Shown in pieces: positions 45,024-57,586 of a stretch of DNA of 64,000 nt (its first letter is position 1; each line of letters starts with the position of its first letter). The stretch is from Plasmopara viticola (Eukaryota; Oomycota; Peronosporomycetes; Peronosporales; Peronosporaceae): assembly GCA_001695595.3 (NCBI GenBank), contig MBPM02000025.1, positions 802,455-866,454 of the forward strand, read 5' to 3'. The position numbers and the translations under genes are program-made. Below the pieces are notes generated by a model. The model saw only the letters and a list, made by a program, of their open reading frames with translations, did no database searches and was not told the DNA's origin.

Positions 45024-45105
45024 ATTAGTGTGCCCGAGTGGTCTAAGGAGGTAGACTCAAGTTCTACTGTGTTTGCACTCGTGGGTTCAAATCCCACCGC
45101 TGACA
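45024..45105 (+). pseudogene. B2: defective tRNA-Leu(CAA)
   Basis: Same B-type sequence as B1. Confidence 0.75.

Positions 45106-45400
45106 TGTCCACACTTTTTCAAACAAACTAATTTTGTCAGCGACGAAAGCCCGTGTCCCAATCATTAATTTCATTCTATGTGCACTCTATTGCCGCATCT
45201 TTGTAGAAGTGAATCTCTCCAAAGAACTCGCCATGGATCACACTCGCCAGTCTTCATAGTCAGCATCTATTCGCTAGCTGGACAGCAGACCCAAATAAAA
45301 TGAAGCAATGCAAATGTGAGTACAGCGATTCTCTTCTACTTAAAGTGTATGCTGCTCGTAGAATTGCATCTGAAACTGATGAGGATTACCCATCCACATT

Positions 45401-45482
45401 GTCAGTGTGCCCGAGTGGTCTAAGGGGGTAGACTCAAGTTCTACTGTGTTCGCACTCGTGGGTTCAAATCCCACCGCTGACA
45401..45482 (+). tRNA. A2: tRNA-Leu(CAA)
   Basis: Same as A1. The downstream spacer carries the common haplotype GCGAGTT / GTCGCCC / TTTGCTT. 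Confidence 0.92.

Positions 45483-45763
45483 TGTCAACACTTTTTGGAG
45501 AAGCGAGTTTTGTCAGTGACGAAAGGCCGTGTTGCAAATCGTCGCCCTCACTCTTTAGCACTCGATTGCCACTTCTTTGTGAAAGTGAATCTTATCACAC
45601 AAATTTGCCATCGTCTGTCTTCGTACACAGCATCTATTCATTAGCGGGACAGCAATACCGAGAAAAAAGGCAATGTATTTGCTTGTAAAGCAGTGCTTGT
45701 CTGCTAAAAGTGTATGTTACTTGTAATGATCTACTTAACACCAATTAGCTTCTAATCTCTTCA

Positions 45764-45845
45764 ATTAGTGTGCCCGAGTGGTCTAAGGAGGTAGACTCAA
45801 GTTCTACTGTGTTTGCACTCGTGGGTTCAAATCCCACCGCTGACA
45764..45845 (+). pseudogene. B3: defective tRNA-Leu(CAA)
   Basis: B-type sequence. Confidence 0.75.

Positions 45846-46140
45846 TGTCCACACTTTTTCAAACAAACTAATTTTGTCAGCGACGAAAGCCCGTGTCCCA
45901 ATCATTAATTTCATTCTATGTGCACTCTATTGCCGCATCTTTGTAGAAGTGAATCTCTCCAAAGAACTCGCCATGGATCACACTCGCCAGTCTTCATAGT
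46001 CAGCATCTATTCGCTAGCTGGACAGCAGACCCAAATAAAATGAAGCAATGCAAATGTGAGTACAGCGATTCTCTTCTACTTAAAGTGTATGCTGCTCGTA
46101 GAATTGCATCTGAAACTGATGAGGATTACCCATCCACATT

Positions 46141-46222
46141 GTCAGTGTGCCCGAGTGGTCTAAGGGGGTAGACTCAAGTTCTACTGTGTTCGCACTCGTG
46201 GGTTCAAATCCCACCGCTGACA
46141..46222 (+). tRNA. A3: tRNA-Leu(CAA)
   Basis: A-type sequence, common spacer haplotype. Confidence 0.92.

Positions 46223-46503
46223 TGTCAACACTTTTTGGAGAAGCGAGTTTTGTCAGTGACGAAAGGCCGTGTTGCAAATCGTCGCCCTCACTCTTTAGCA
46301 CTCGATTGCCACTTCTTTGTGAAAGTGAATCTTATCACACAAATTTGCCATCGTCTGTCTTCGTACACAGCATCTATTCATTAGCGGGACAGCAATACCG
46401 AGAAAAAAGGCAATGTATTTGCTTGTAAAGCAGTGCTTGTCTGCTAAAAGTGTATGTTACTTGTAATGATCTACTTAACACCAATTAGCTTCTAATCTCT
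46501 TCA

Positions 46504-46585
46504 ATTAGTGTGCCCGAGTGGTCTAAGGAGGTAGACTCAAGTTCTACTGTGTTTGCACTCGTGGGTTCAAATCCCACCGCTGACA
46504..46585 (+). pseudogene. B4: defective tRNA-Leu(CAA)
   Basis: B-type sequence. The next spacer lacks 2 bp (AATGAGTA for AATGTGAGTA). Confidence 0.75.

Positions 46586-46878
46586 TGTCCACACTTTTTC
46601 AAACAAACTAATTTTGTCAGCGACGAAAGCCCGTGTCCCAATCATTAATTTCATTCTATGTGCACTCTATTGCCGCATCTTTGTAGAAGTGAATCTCTCC
46701 AAAGAACTCGCCATGGATCACACTCGCCAGTCTTCATAGTCAGCATCTATTCGCTAGCTGGACAGCAGACCCAAATAAAATGAAGCAATGCAAATGAGTA
46801 CAGCGATTCTCTTCTACTTAAAGTGTATGCTGCTCGTAGAATTGCATCTGAAACTGATGAGGATTACCCATCCACATT

Positions 46879-46960
46879 GTCAGTGTGCCCGAGTGGTCTA
46901 AGGGGGTAGACTCAAGTTCTACTGTGTTCGCACTCGTGGGTTCAAATCCCACCGCTGACA
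46879..46960 (+). tRNA. A4: tRNA-Leu(CAA)
   Basis: A-type sequence, common spacer haplotype. Confidence 0.92.

Positions 46961-47241
46961 TGTCAACACTTTTTGGAGAAGCGAGTTTTGTCAGTGACGA
47001 AAGGCCGTGTTGCAAATCGTCGCCCTCACTCTTTAGCACTCGATTGCCACTTCTTTGTGAAAGTGAATCTTATCACACAAATTTGCCATCGTCTGTCTTC
47101 GTACACAGCATCTATTCATTAGCGGGACAGCAATACCGAGAAAAAAGGCAATGTATTTGCTTGTAAAGCAGTGCTTGTCTGCTAAAAGTGTATGTTACTT
47201 GTAATGATCTACTTAACACCAATTAGCTTCTAATCTCTTCA

Positions 47242-47323
47242 ATTAGTGTGCCCGAGTGGTCTAAGGAGGTAGACTCAAGTTCTACTGTGTTTGCACTCGT
47301 GGGTTCAAATCCCACCGCTGACA
47242..47323 (+). pseudogene. B5: defective tRNA-Leu(CAA)
   Basis: B-type sequence. Confidence 0.75.

Positions 47324-47618
47324 TGTCCACACTTTTTCAAACAAACTAATTTTGTCAGCGACGAAAGCCCGTGTCCCAATCATTAATTTCATTCTATGTG
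47401 CACTCTATTGCCGCATCTTTGTAGAAGTGAATCTCTCCAAAGAACTCGCCATGGATCACACTCGCCAGTCTTCATAGTCAGCATCTATTCGCTAGCTGGA
47501 CAGCAGACCCAAATAAAATGAAGCAATGCAAATGTGAGTACAGCGATTCTCTTCTACTTAAAGTGTATGCTGCTCGTAGAATTGCATCTGAAACTGATGA
47601 GGATTACCCATCCACATT

Positions 47619-47700
47619 GTCAGTGTGCCCGAGTGGTCTAAGGGGGTAGACTCAAGTTCTACTGTGTTCGCACTCGTGGGTTCAAATCCCACCGCTGACA
47619..47700 (+). tRNA. A5: tRNA-Leu(CAA)
   Basis: A-type. The spacer has the variant GTATTGCTAG shared with A9. Confidence 0.92.

Positions 47701-47980
47701 TGTCAACACTTTTTGGAGAAGCGAGTTTTGTCAGTGACGAAAGGCCGTGTTGCAAATCGTCGCCCTCACTCTTTAGCACTCGATTGCCACTTCTTTGTGA
47801 AAGTGAATCTTATCACACAAATTTGCCATCGTCTGTCTTCGTACACAGCATCTATTCATTAGCGGGACAGCAATACCGAGAAAAAAGGCAATGTATTGCT
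47901 AGTAAAGCAGTGCTTGTCTGCTAAAAGTGTATGTTACTTGTAATGATCTACTTAACACCAATTAGCTTCTAATCTCTTCA

Positions 47981-48062
47981 ATTAGTGTGCCCGAGTGGTC
48001 TAAGGAGGTAGACTCAAGTTCTACTGTGTTTGCACTCGTGGGTTCAAATCCCACCGCTGACA
47981..48062 (+). pseudogene. B6: defective tRNA-Leu(CAA)
   Basis: B-type sequence. Confidence 0.75.

Positions 48063-48357
48063 TGTCCACACTTTTTCAAACAAACTAATTTTGTCAGCGA
48101 CGAAAGCCCGTGTCCCAATCATTAATTTCATTCTATGTGCACTCTATTGCCGCATCTTTGTAGAAGTGAATCTCTCCAAAGAACTCGCCATGGATCACAC
48201 TCGCCAGTCTTCATAGTCAGCATCTATTCGCTAGCTGGACAGCAGACCCAAATAAAATGAAGCAATGCAAATGTGAGTACAGCGATTCTCTTCTACTTAA
48301 AGTGTATGCTGCTCGTAGAATTGCATCTGAAACTGATGAGGATTACCCATCCACATT

Positions 48358-48439
48358 GTCAGTGTGCCCGAGTGGTCTAAGGGGGTAGACTCAAGTTCTA
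48401 CTGTGTTCGCACTCGTGGGTTCAAATCCCACCGCTGACA
48358..48439 (+). tRNA. A6: tRNA-Leu(CAA)
   Basis: A-type sequence, common spacer haplotype. Confidence 0.92.

Positions 48440-48720
48440 TGTCAACACTTTTTGGAGAAGCGAGTTTTGTCAGTGACGAAAGGCCGTGTTGCAAATCGTC
48501 GCCCTCACTCTTTAGCACTCGATTGCCACTTCTTTGTGAAAGTGAATCTTATCACACAAATTTGCCATCGTCTGTCTTCGTACACAGCATCTATTCATTA
48601 GCGGGACAGCAATACCGAGAAAAAAGGCAATGTATTTGCTTGTAAAGCAGTGCTTGTCTGCTAAAAGTGTATGTTACTTGTAATGATCTACTTAACACCA
48701 ATTAGCTTCTAATCTCTTCA

Positions 48721-48802
48721 ATTAGTGTGCCCGAGTGGTCTAAGGAGGTAGACTCAAGTTCTACTGTGTTTGCACTCGTGGGTTCAAATCCCACCGCTGA
48801 CA
48721..48802 (+). pseudogene. B7: defective tRNA-Leu(CAA)
   Basis: B-type sequence. Confidence 0.75.

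Positions 48803-49097
48803 TGTCCACACTTTTTCAAACAAACTAATTTTGTCAGCGACGAAAGCCCGTGTCCCAATCATTAATTTCATTCTATGTGCACTCTATTGCCGCATCTTTG
48901 TAGAAGTGAATCTCTCCAAAGAACTCGCCATGGATCACACTCGCCAGTCTTCATAGTCAGCATCTATTCGCTAGCTGGACAGCAGACCCAAATAAAATGA
49001 AGCAATGCAAATGTGAGTACAGCGATTCTCTTCTACTTAAAGTGTATGCTGCTCGTAGAATTGCATCTGAAACTGATGAGGATTACCCATCCACATT

Positions 49098-49179
49098 GTC
49101 AGTGTGCCCGAGTGGTCTAAGGGGGTAGACTCAAGTTCTACTGTGTTCGCACTCGTGGGTTCAAATCCCACCGCTGACA
49098..49179 (+). tRNA. A7: tRNA-Leu(CAA)
   Basis: A-type. The spacer is mixed: GCGAGTT with GTCGTCC and GGTTGCTAG. Confidence 0.92.

Positions 49180-49460
49180 TGTCAACACTTTTTGGAGAAG
49201 CGAGTTTTGTCAGTGACGAAAGGCCGTGTTGCAAATCGTCGTCCTCACTCTTTAGCACTCGATTGCCACTTCTTTGTGAAAGTGAATCTTATCACACAAA
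49301 TTTGCCATCGTCTGTCTTCGTACACAGCATCTATTCATTAGCGGGACAGCAATACCGAGAAAAAAGGCAATGTGGTTGCTAGTAAAGCAATGCTTGTCTG
49401 CTAAAAGTGTATGTTACTTGTAATGATCTACTTAACACCAATTAGCTTCTAATCTCTTCA

Positions 49461-49542
49461 ATTAGTGTGCCCGAGTGGTCTAAGGAGGTAGACTCAAGTT
49501 CTACTGTGTTTGCACTCGTGGGTTCAAATCCCACCGCTGACA
49461..49542 (+). pseudogene. B8: defective tRNA-Leu(CAA)
   Basis: B-type sequence. Confidence 0.75.

Positions 49543-49837
49543 TGTCCACACTTTTTCAAACAAACTAATTTTGTCAGCGACGAAAGCCCGTGTCCCAATC
49601 ATTAATTTCATTCTATGTGCACTCTATTGCCGCATCTTTGTAGAAGTGAATCTCTCCAAAGAACTCGCCATGGATCACACTCGCCAGTCTTCATAGTCAG
49701 CATCTATTCGCTAGCTGGACAGCAGACCCAAATAAAATGAAGCAATGCAAATGTGAGTACAGCGATTCTCTTCTACTTAAAGTGTATGCTGCTCGTAGAA
49801 TTGCATCTGAAACTGATGAGGATTACCCATCCACATT

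Positions 49838-49919
49838 GTCAGTGTGCCCGAGTGGTCTAAGGGGGTAGACTCAAGTTCTACTGTGTTCGCACTCGTGGGT
49901 TCAAATCCCACCGCTGACA
49838..49919 (+). tRNA. A8: tRNA-Leu(CAA)
   Basis: A-type. The spacer has GCGAATT and GTCGTCC, like A1, A12, A15 and A26. Confidence 0.92.

Positions 49920-50200
49920 TGTCAACACTTTTTGGAGAAGCGAATTTTGTCAGTGACGAAAGGCCGTGTTGCAAATCGTCGTCCTCACTCTTTAGCACTC
50001 GATTGCCACTTCTTTGTGAAAGTGAATCTTATCACACAAATTTGCCATCGTCTGTCTTCGTACACAGCATCTATTCATTAGCGGGACAGCAATACCGAGA
50101 AAAAAGGCAATGTATTTGCTAGTAAAGCAGTGCTTGTCTGCTAAAAGTGTATGTTACTTGTAATGATCTACTTAACACCAATTAGCTTCTAATCTCTTCA

Positions 50201-50282
50201 ATTAGTGTGCCCGAGTGGTCTAAGGAGGTAGACTCAAGTTCTACTGTGTTTGCACTCGTGGGTTCAAATCCCACCGCTGACA
50201..50282 (+). 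pseudogene. B9: defective tRNA-Leu(CAA)
   Basis: B-type. The following spacer lacks 5 bp after CAGTCTTCAT. Confidence 0.75.

Positions 50283-50572
50283 TGTCCACACTTTTTCAAA
50301 CAAACTAATTTTGTCAGCGACGAAAGCCCGTGTCCCAATCATTAATTTCATTCTATGTGCACTCTATTGCCGCATCTTTGTAGAAGTGAATCTCTCCAAA
50401 GAACTCGCCATGGATCACACTCGCCAGTCTTCATTCATCTATTCGCTAGCTGGACAGCAGACCCAAATAAAATGAAGCAATGCAAATGTGAGTACAGCGA
50501 TTCTCTTCTACTTAAAGTGTATGCTGCTCGTAGAATTGCATCTGAAACTGATGAGGATTACCCATCCACATT

Positions 50573-50654
50573 GTCAGTGTGCCCGAGTGGTCTAAGGGGG
50601 TAGACTCAAGTTCTACTGTGTTCGCACTCGTGGGTTCAAATCCCACCGCTGACA
50573..50654 (+). tRNA. A9: tRNA-Leu(CAA)
   Basis: A-type. The spacer combines GCGAGTT, GTCGTCC and GTATTGCTAG. Confidence 0.92.

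Positions 50655-50934
50655 TGTCAACACTTTTTGGAGAAGCGAGTTTTGTCAGTGACGAAAGGCC
50701 GTGTTGCAAATCGTCGTCCTCACTCTTTAGCACTCGATTGCCACTTCTTTGTGAAAGTGAATCTTATCACACAAATTTGCCATCGTCTGTCTTCGTACAC
50801 AGCATCTATTCATTAGCGGGACAGCAATACCGAGAAAAAAGGCAATGTATTGCTAGTAAAGCAGTGCTTGTCTGCTAAAAGTGTATGTTACTTGTAATGA
50901 TCTACTTAACACCAATTAGCTTCTAATCTCTTCA

Positions 50935-51016
50935 ATTAGTGTGCCCGAGTGGTCTAAGGAGGTAGACTCAAGTTCTACTGTGTTTGCACTCGTGGGTTCA
51001 AATCCCACCGCTGACA
50935..51016 (+). pseudogene. B10: defective tRNA-Leu(CAA)
   Basis: B-type sequence. Confidence 0.75.

Positions 51017-51311
51017 TGTCCACACTTTTTCAAACAAACTAATTTTGTCAGCGACGAAAGCCCGTGTCCCAATCATTAATTTCATTCTATGTGCACTCTA
51101 TTGCCGCATCTTTGTAGAAGTGAATCTCTCCAAAGAACTCGCCATGGATCACACTCGCCAGTCTTCATAGTCAGCATCTATTCGCTAGCTGGACAGCAGA
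51201 CCCAAATAAAATGAAGCAATGCAAATGTGAGTACAGCGATTCTCTTCTACTTAAAGTGTATGCTGCTCGTAGAATTGCATCTGAAACTGATGAGGATTAC
51301 CCATCCACATT

Positions 51312-51393
51312 GTCAGTGTGCCCGAGTGGTCTAAGGGGGTAGACTCAAGTTCTACTGTGTTCGCACTCGTGGGTTCAAATCCCACCGCTGACA
51312..51393 (+). tRNA. A10: tRNA-Leu(CAA)
   Basis: A-type. The spacer combines GTCGCCC with GGTTGCTAG. Confidence 0.92.

Positions 51394-51674
51394 TGTCAAC
51401 ACTTTTTGGAGAAGCGAGTTTTGTCAGTGACGAAAGGCCGTGTTGCAAATCGTCGCCCTCACTCTTTAGCACTCGATTGCCACTTCTTTGTGAAAGTGAA
51501 TCTTATCACACAAATTTGCCATCGTCTGTCTTCGTACACAGCATCTATTCATTAGCGGGACAGCAATACCGAGAAAAAAGGCAATGTGGTTGCTAGTAAA
51601 GCAATGCTTGTCTGCTAAAAGTGTATGTTACTTGTAATGATCTACTTAACACCAATTAGCTTCTAATCTCTTCA

Positions 51675-51756
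51675 ATTAGTGTGCCCGAGTGGTCTAAGGA
51701 GGTAGACTCAAGTTCTACTGTGTTTGCACTCGTGGGTTCAAATCCCACCGCTGACA
51675..51756 (+). pseudogene. B11: defective tRNA-Leu(CAA)
   Basis: B-type sequence. Confidence 0.75.

Positions 51757-52051
51757 TGTCCACACTTTTTCAAACAAACTAATTTTGTCAGCGACGAAAG
51801 CCCGTGTCCCAATCATTAATTTCATTCTATGTGCACTCTATTGCCGCATCTTTGTAGAAGTGAATCTCTCCAAAGAACTCGCCATGGATCACACTCGCCA
51901 GTCTTCATAGTCAGCATCTATTCGCTAGCTGGACAGCAGACCCAAATAAAATGAAGCAATGCAAATGTGAGTACAGCGATTCTCTTCTACTTAAAGTGTA
52001 TGCTGCTCGTAGAATTGCATCTGAAACTGATGAGGATTACCCATCCACATT

Positions 52052-52133
52052 GTCAGTGTGCCCGAGTGGTCTAAGGGGGTAGACTCAAGTTCTACTGTGT
52101 TCGCACTCGTGGGTTCAAATCCCACCGCTGACA
52052..52133 (+). tRNA. A11: tRNA-Leu(CAA)
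   Basis: A-type. The spacer combines GTCGTCC with TTTGCTT. Confidence 0.92.

Positions 52134-52414
52134 TGTCAACACTTTTTGGAGAAGCGAGTTTTGTCAGTGACGAAAGGCCGTGTTGCAAATCGTCGTCCTC
52201 ACTCTTTAGCACTCGATTGCCACTTCTTTGTGAAAGTGAATCTTATCACACAAATTTGCCATCGTCTGTCTTCGTACACAGCATCTATTCATTAGCGGGA
52301 CAGCAATACCGAGAAAAAAGGCAATGTATTTGCTTGTAAAGCAGTGCTTGTCTGCTAAAAGTGTATGTTACTTGTAATGATCTACTTAACACCAATTAGC
52401 TTCTAATCTCTTCA

Positions 52415-52496
52415 ATTAGTGTGCCCGAGTGGTCTAAGGAGGTAGACTCAAGTTCTACTGTGTTTGCACTCGTGGGTTCAAATCCCACCGCTGACA
52415..52496 (+). pseudogene. B12: defective tRNA-Leu(CAA)
   Basis: B-type sequence. Confidence 0.75.

Positions 52497-52791
52497 TGTC
52501 CACACTTTTTCAAACAAACTAATTTTGTCAGCGACGAAAGCCCGTGTCCCAATCATTAATTTCATTCTATGTGCACTCTATTGCCGCATCTTTGTAGAAG
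52601 TGAATCTCTCCAAAGAACTCGCCATGGATCACACTCGCCAGTCTTCATAGTCAGCATCTATTCGCTAGCTGGACAGCAGACCCAAATAAAATGAAGCAAT
52701 GCAAATGTGAGTACAGCGATTCTCTTCTACTTAAAGTGTATGCTGCTCGTAGAATTGCATCTGAAACTGATGAGGATTACCCATCCACATT

Positions 52792-52873
52792 GTCAGTGTG
52801 CCCGAGTGGTCTAAGGGGGTAGACTCAAGTTCTACTGTGTTCGCACTCGTGGGTTCAAATCCCACCGCTGACA
52792..52873 (+). tRNA. A12: tRNA-Leu(CAA)
   Basis: A-type. The full A1-like spacer haplotype (GCGAATT, GTCGTCC, GGTTGCTAG) is present. Confidence 0.92.

Positions 52874-53154
52874 TGTCAACACTTTTTGGAGAAGCGAATT
52901 TTGTCAGTGACGAAAGGCCGTGTTGCAAATCGTCGTCCTCACTCTTTAGCACTCGATTGCCACTTCTTTGTGAAAGTGAATCTTATCACACAAATTTGCC
53001 ATCGTCTGTCTTCGTACACAGCATCTATTCATTAGCGGGACAGCAATACCGAGAAAAAAGGCAATGTGGTTGCTAGTAAAGCAATGCTTGTCTGCTAAAA
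53101 GTGTATGTTACTTGTAATGATCTACTTAACACCAATTAGCTTCTAATCTCTTCA

Positions 53155-53236
53155 ATTAGTGTGCCCGAGTGGTCTAAGGAGGTAGACTCAAGTTCTACTG
53201 TGTTTGCACTCGTGGGTTCAAATCCCACCGCTGACA
53155..53236 (+). pseudogene. B13: defective tRNA-Leu(CAA)
   Basis: B-type sequence. Confidence 0.75.

Positions 53237-53531
53237 TGTCCACACTTTTTCAAACAAACTAATTTTGTCAGCGACGAAAGCCCGTGTCCCAATCATTAAT
53301 TTCATTCTATGTGCACTCTATTGCCGCATCTTTGTAGAAGTGAATCTCTCCAAAGAACTCGCCATGGATCACACTCGCCAGTCTTCATAGTCAGCATCTA
53401 TTCGCTAGCTGGACAGCAGACCCAAATAAAATGAAGCAATGCAAATGTGAGTACAGCGATTCTCTTCTACTTAAAGTGTATGCTGCTCGTAGAATTGCAT
53501 CTGAAACTGATGAGGATTACCCATCCACATT

Positions 53532-53612
53532 GTCAGTGTGCCCGAGTGGTCTAAGGGGTAGACTCAAGTTCTACTGTGTTCGCACTCGTGGGTTCAAATC
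53601 CCACCGCTGACA
53532..53612 (+). tRNA. A13: tRNA-Leu(CAA) with one-base deletion
   Basis: 81 nt: one G is missing from the G5 run at positions 23-27, so either the D-stem or the junction base 26 is lost. Function is doubtful. Confidence 0.7.

Positions 53613-53893
53613 TGTCAACACTTTTTGGAGAAGCGAGTTTTGTCAGTGACGAAAGGCCGTGTTGCAAATCGTCGCCCTCACTCTTTAGCACTCGATTGCC
53701 ACTTCTTTGTGAAAGTGAATCTTATCACACAAATTTGCCATCGTCTGTCTTCGTACACAGCATCTATTCATTAGCGGGACAGCAATACCGAGAAAAAAGG
53801 CAATGTATTTGCTTGTAAAGCAGTGCTTGTCTGCTAAAAGTGTATGTTACTTGTAATGATCTACTTAACACCAATTAGCTTCTAATCTCTTCA

Positions 53894-53975
53894 ATTAGTG
53901 TGCCCGAGTGGTCTAAGGAGGTAGACTCAAGTTCTACTGTGTTTGCACTCGTGGGTTCAAATCCCACCGCTGACA
53894..53975 (+). 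pseudogene. B14: defective tRNA-Leu(CAA)
   Basis: B-type. The following spacer has extra substitutions (CATTTATT, CACTTTATT) and a deleted G. Confidence 0.75.

Positions 53976-54269
53976 TGTCCACACTTTTTCAAACAAACTA
54001 ATTTTGTCAGCGACGAAAGCCCGTGTCCCAATCATTTATTTCATTCTATGTGCACTTTATTGCCGCATCTTTGTAGAAGTGAATCTCTCCAAAGAACTCG
54101 CCATGGATCACACTCGCCATCTTCATAGTCAGCATCTATTCGCTAGCTGGACAGCAGACCCAAATAAAATGAAGCAATGCAAATGTGAGTACAGCGATTC
54201 TCTTCTACTTAAAGTGTATGCTGCTCGTAGAATTGCATCTGAAACTGATGAGGATTACCCATCCACATT

Positions 54270-54351
54270 GTCAGTGTGCCCGAGTGGTCTAAGGGGGTAG
54301 ACTCAAGTTCTACTGTGTTCGCACTCGTGGGTTCAAATCCCACCGCTGACA
54270..54351 (+). tRNA. A14: tRNA-Leu(CAA)
   Basis: A-type sequence, common spacer haplotype. 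Confidence 0.92.

Positions 54352-54632
54352 TGTCAACACTTTTTGGAGAAGCGAGTTTTGTCAGTGACGAAAGGCCGTG
54401 TTGCAAATCGTCGCCCTCACTCTTTAGCACTCGATTGCCACTTCTTTGTGAAAGTGAATCTTATCACACAAATTTGCCATCGTCTGTCTTCGTACACAGC
54501 ATCTATTCATTAGCGGGACAGCAATACCGAGAAAAAAGGCAATGTATTTGCTTGTAAAGCAGTGCTTGTCTGCTAAAAGTGTATGTTACTTGTAATGATC
54601 TACTTAACACCAATTAGCTTCTAATCTCTTCA

Positions 54633-54714
54633 ATTAGTGTGCCCGAGTGGTCTAAGGAGGTAGACTCAAGTTCTACTGTGTTTGCACTCGTGGGTTCAAA
54701 TCCCACCGCTGACA
54633..54714 (+). pseudogene. B15: defective tRNA-Leu(CAA)
   Basis: B-type sequence. Confidence 0.75.

Positions 54715-55009
54715 TGTCCACACTTTTTCAAACAAACTAATTTTGTCAGCGACGAAAGCCCGTGTCCCAATCATTAATTTCATTCTATGTGCACTCTGTT
54801 GCCGCATCTTTGTAGAAGTGAATCTCTCCAAAGAACTCGCCATGGATCACACTCGCCAGTCTTCATAGTCAGCATCTATTCGCTAGCTGGACAGCAGACC
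54901 CAAATAAAATGAAGCAATGCAAATGTGAGTACAGCGATTCTCTTCTACTTAAAGTGTATGCTGCTCGTAGAATTGCATCTGAAACTGATGAGGATTACCC
55001 ATCCACATT

Positions 55010-55091
55010 GTCAGTGTGCCCGAGTGGTCTAAGGGGGTAGACTCAAGTTCTACTGTGTTCGCACTCGTGGGTTCAAATCCCACCGCTGACA
55010..55091 (+). tRNA. A15: tRNA-Leu(CAA)
   Basis: A-type. The spacer is A1-like at GCGAATT and GTCGTCC, with a 4-bp deletion at AATGTGCTTG. Confidence 0.92.

Positions 55092-55368
55092 TGTCAACAC
55101 TTTTTGGAGAAGCGAATTTTGTCAGTGACGAAAGGCCGTGTTGCAAATCGTCGTCCTCACTCTTTAGCACTCGATTGCCACTTCTTTGTGAAAGTGAATC
55201 TTATCACACAAATTTGCCATCGTCTGTCTTCGTACACAGCATCTATTCATTAGCGGGACAGCAATACCGAGAAAAAAGGCAATGTGCTTGTAAAGCAGTG
55301 CTTGTCTGCTAAAAGTGTATGTTACTTGTAATGATCTACTTAACACCAATTAGCTTCTAATCTCTTCA

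Positions 55369-55450
55369 ATTAGTGTGCCCGAGTGGTCTAAGGAGGTAGA
55401 CTCAAGTTCTACTGTGTTTGCACTCGTGGGTTCAAATCCCACCGCTGACA
55369..55450 (+). pseudogene. B16: defective tRNA-Leu(CAA)
   Basis: B-type sequence. Confidence 0.75.

Positions 55451-55745
55451 TGTCCACACTTTTTCAAACAAACTAATTTTGTCAGCGACGAAAGCCCGTG
55501 TCCCAATCATTAATTTCATTCTATGTGCACTCTATTGCCGCATCTTTGTAGAAGTGAATCTCTCCAAAGAACTCGCCATGGATCACACTCGCCAGTCTTC
55601 ATAGTCAGCATCTATTCGCTAGCTGGACAGCAGACCCAAATAAAATGAAGCAATGCAAATGTGAGTACAGCGATTCTCTTCTACTTAAAGTGTATGCTGC
55701 TCGTAGAATTGCATCTGAAACTGATGAGGATTACCCATCCACATT

Positions 55746-55827
55746 GTCAGTGTGCCCGAGTGGTCTAAGGGGGTAGACTCAAGTTCTACTGTGTTCGCAC
55801 TCGTGGGTTCAAATCCCACCGCTGACA
55746..55827 (+). 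tRNA. A16: tRNA-Leu(CAA)
   Basis: A-type sequence, common spacer haplotype. Confidence 0.92.

Positions 55828-56108
55828 TGTCAACACTTTTTGGAGAAGCGAGTTTTGTCAGTGACGAAAGGCCGTGTTGCAAATCGTCGCCCTCACTCTT
55901 TAGCACTCGATTGCCACTTCTTTGTGAAAGTGAATCTTATCACACAAATTTGCCATCGTCTGTCTTCGTACACAGCATCTATTCATTAGCGGGACAGCAA
56001 TACCGAGAAAAAAGGCAATGTATTTGCTTGTAAAGCAGTGCTTGTCTGCTAAAAGTGTATGTTACTTGTAATGATCTACTTAACACCAATTAGCTTCTAA
56101 TCTCTTCA

Positions 56109-56190
56109 ATTAGTGTGCCCGAGTGGTCTAAGGAGGTAGACTCAAGTTCTACTGTGTTTGCACTCGTGGGTTCAAATCCCACCGCTGACA
56109..56190 (+). pseudogene. B17: defective tRNA-Leu(CAA)
   Basis: B-type. The following spacer is the first with AATGAGAG, a marker of the 56-60 kb segment. Confidence 0.75.

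Positions 56191-56485
56191 TGTCCACACT
56201 TTTTCAAACAAACTAATTTTGTCAGCGACGAAAGCCCGTGTCCCAATCATTAATTTCATTCTATGTGCACTCTGTTGCCGCATCTTTGTAGAAGTGAATC
56301 TCTCCAAAGAACTCGCCATGGATCACACTCGCCAGTCTTCATAGTCAGCATCTATTCGCTAGCTGGACAGCAGACCCAAATAAAATGAAGCAATGCAAAT
56401 GAGAGTACAGCGATTCTCTTCTACTTAAAGTGTATGCTGCTCGTAGAATTGCATCTGAAACTGATGAGGATTACCCATCCACATT

Positions 56486-56567
56486 GTCAGTGTGCCCGAG
56501 TGGTCTAAGGGGGTAGACTCAAGTTCTACTGTGTTCGCACTCGTGGGTTCAAATCCCACCGCTGACA
56486..56567 (+). tRNA. A17: tRNA-Leu(CAA)
   Basis: A-type. The spacer has TTTGCTAG. Confidence 0.92.

Positions 56568-56848
56568 TGTCAACACTTTTTGGAGAAGCGAGTTTTGTCA
56601 GTGACGAAAGGCCGTGTTGCAAATCGTCGCCCTCACTCTTTAGCACTCGATTGCCACTTCTTTGTGAAAGTGAATCTTATCACACAAATTTGCCATCGTC
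56701 TGTCTTCGTACACAGCATCTATTCATTAGCGGGACAGCAATACCGAGAAAAAAGGCAATGTATTTGCTAGTAAAGCAGTGCTTGTCTGCTAAAAGTGTAT
56801 GTTACTTGTAATGATCTACTTAACACCAATTAGCTTCTAATCTCTTCA

Positions 56849-56930
56849 ATTAGTGTGCCCGAGTGGTCTAAGGAGGTAGACTCAAGTTCTACTGTGTTTG
56901 CACTCGTGGGTTCAAATCCCACCGCTGACA
56849..56930 (+). pseudogene. B18: defective tRNA-Leu(CAA)
   Basis: B-type. The following spacer has CACTCTTTGCC (1-bp deletion). Confidence 0.75.

Positions 56931-57224
56931 TGTCCACACTTTTTCAAACAAACTAATTTTGTCAGCGACGAAAGCCCGTGTCCCAATCATTAATTTCATT
57001 CTATGTGCACTCTTTGCCGCATCTTTGTAGAAGTGAATCTCTCCAAAGAACTCGCCATGGATCACACTCGCCAGTCTTCATAGTCAGCATCTATTCGCTA
57101 GCTGGACAGCAGACCCAAATAAAATGAAGCAATGCAAATGAGAGTACAGCGATTCTCTTCTACTTAAAGTGTATGCTGCTCGTAGAATTGCATCTGAAAC
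57201 TGATGAGGATTACCCATCCACATT

Positions 57225-57306
57225 GTCAGTGTGCCCGAGTGGTCTAAGGGGGTAGACTCAAGTTCTACTGTGTTCGCACTCGTGGGTTCAAATCCCACCG
57301 CTGACA
57225..57306 (+). tRNA. A18: tRNA-Leu(CAA)
   Basis: A-type. The spacer has lost one C (GTCGCCTC). Confidence 0.92.
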
Positions 57307-57586
57307 TGTCAACACTTTTTGGAGAAGCGAGTTTTGTCAGTGACGAAAGGCCGTGTTGCAAATCGTCGCCTCACTCTTTAGCACTCGATTGCCACTTCTT
57401 TGTGAAAGTGAATCTTATCACACAAATTTGCCATCGTCTGTCTTCGTACACAGCATCTATTCATTAGCGGGACAGCAATACCGAGAAAAAAGGCAATGTA
57501 TTTGCTTGTAAAGCAGTGCTTGTCTGCTAAAAGTGTATGTTACTTGTAATGATCTACTTAACACCAATTAGCTTCTAATCTCTTCA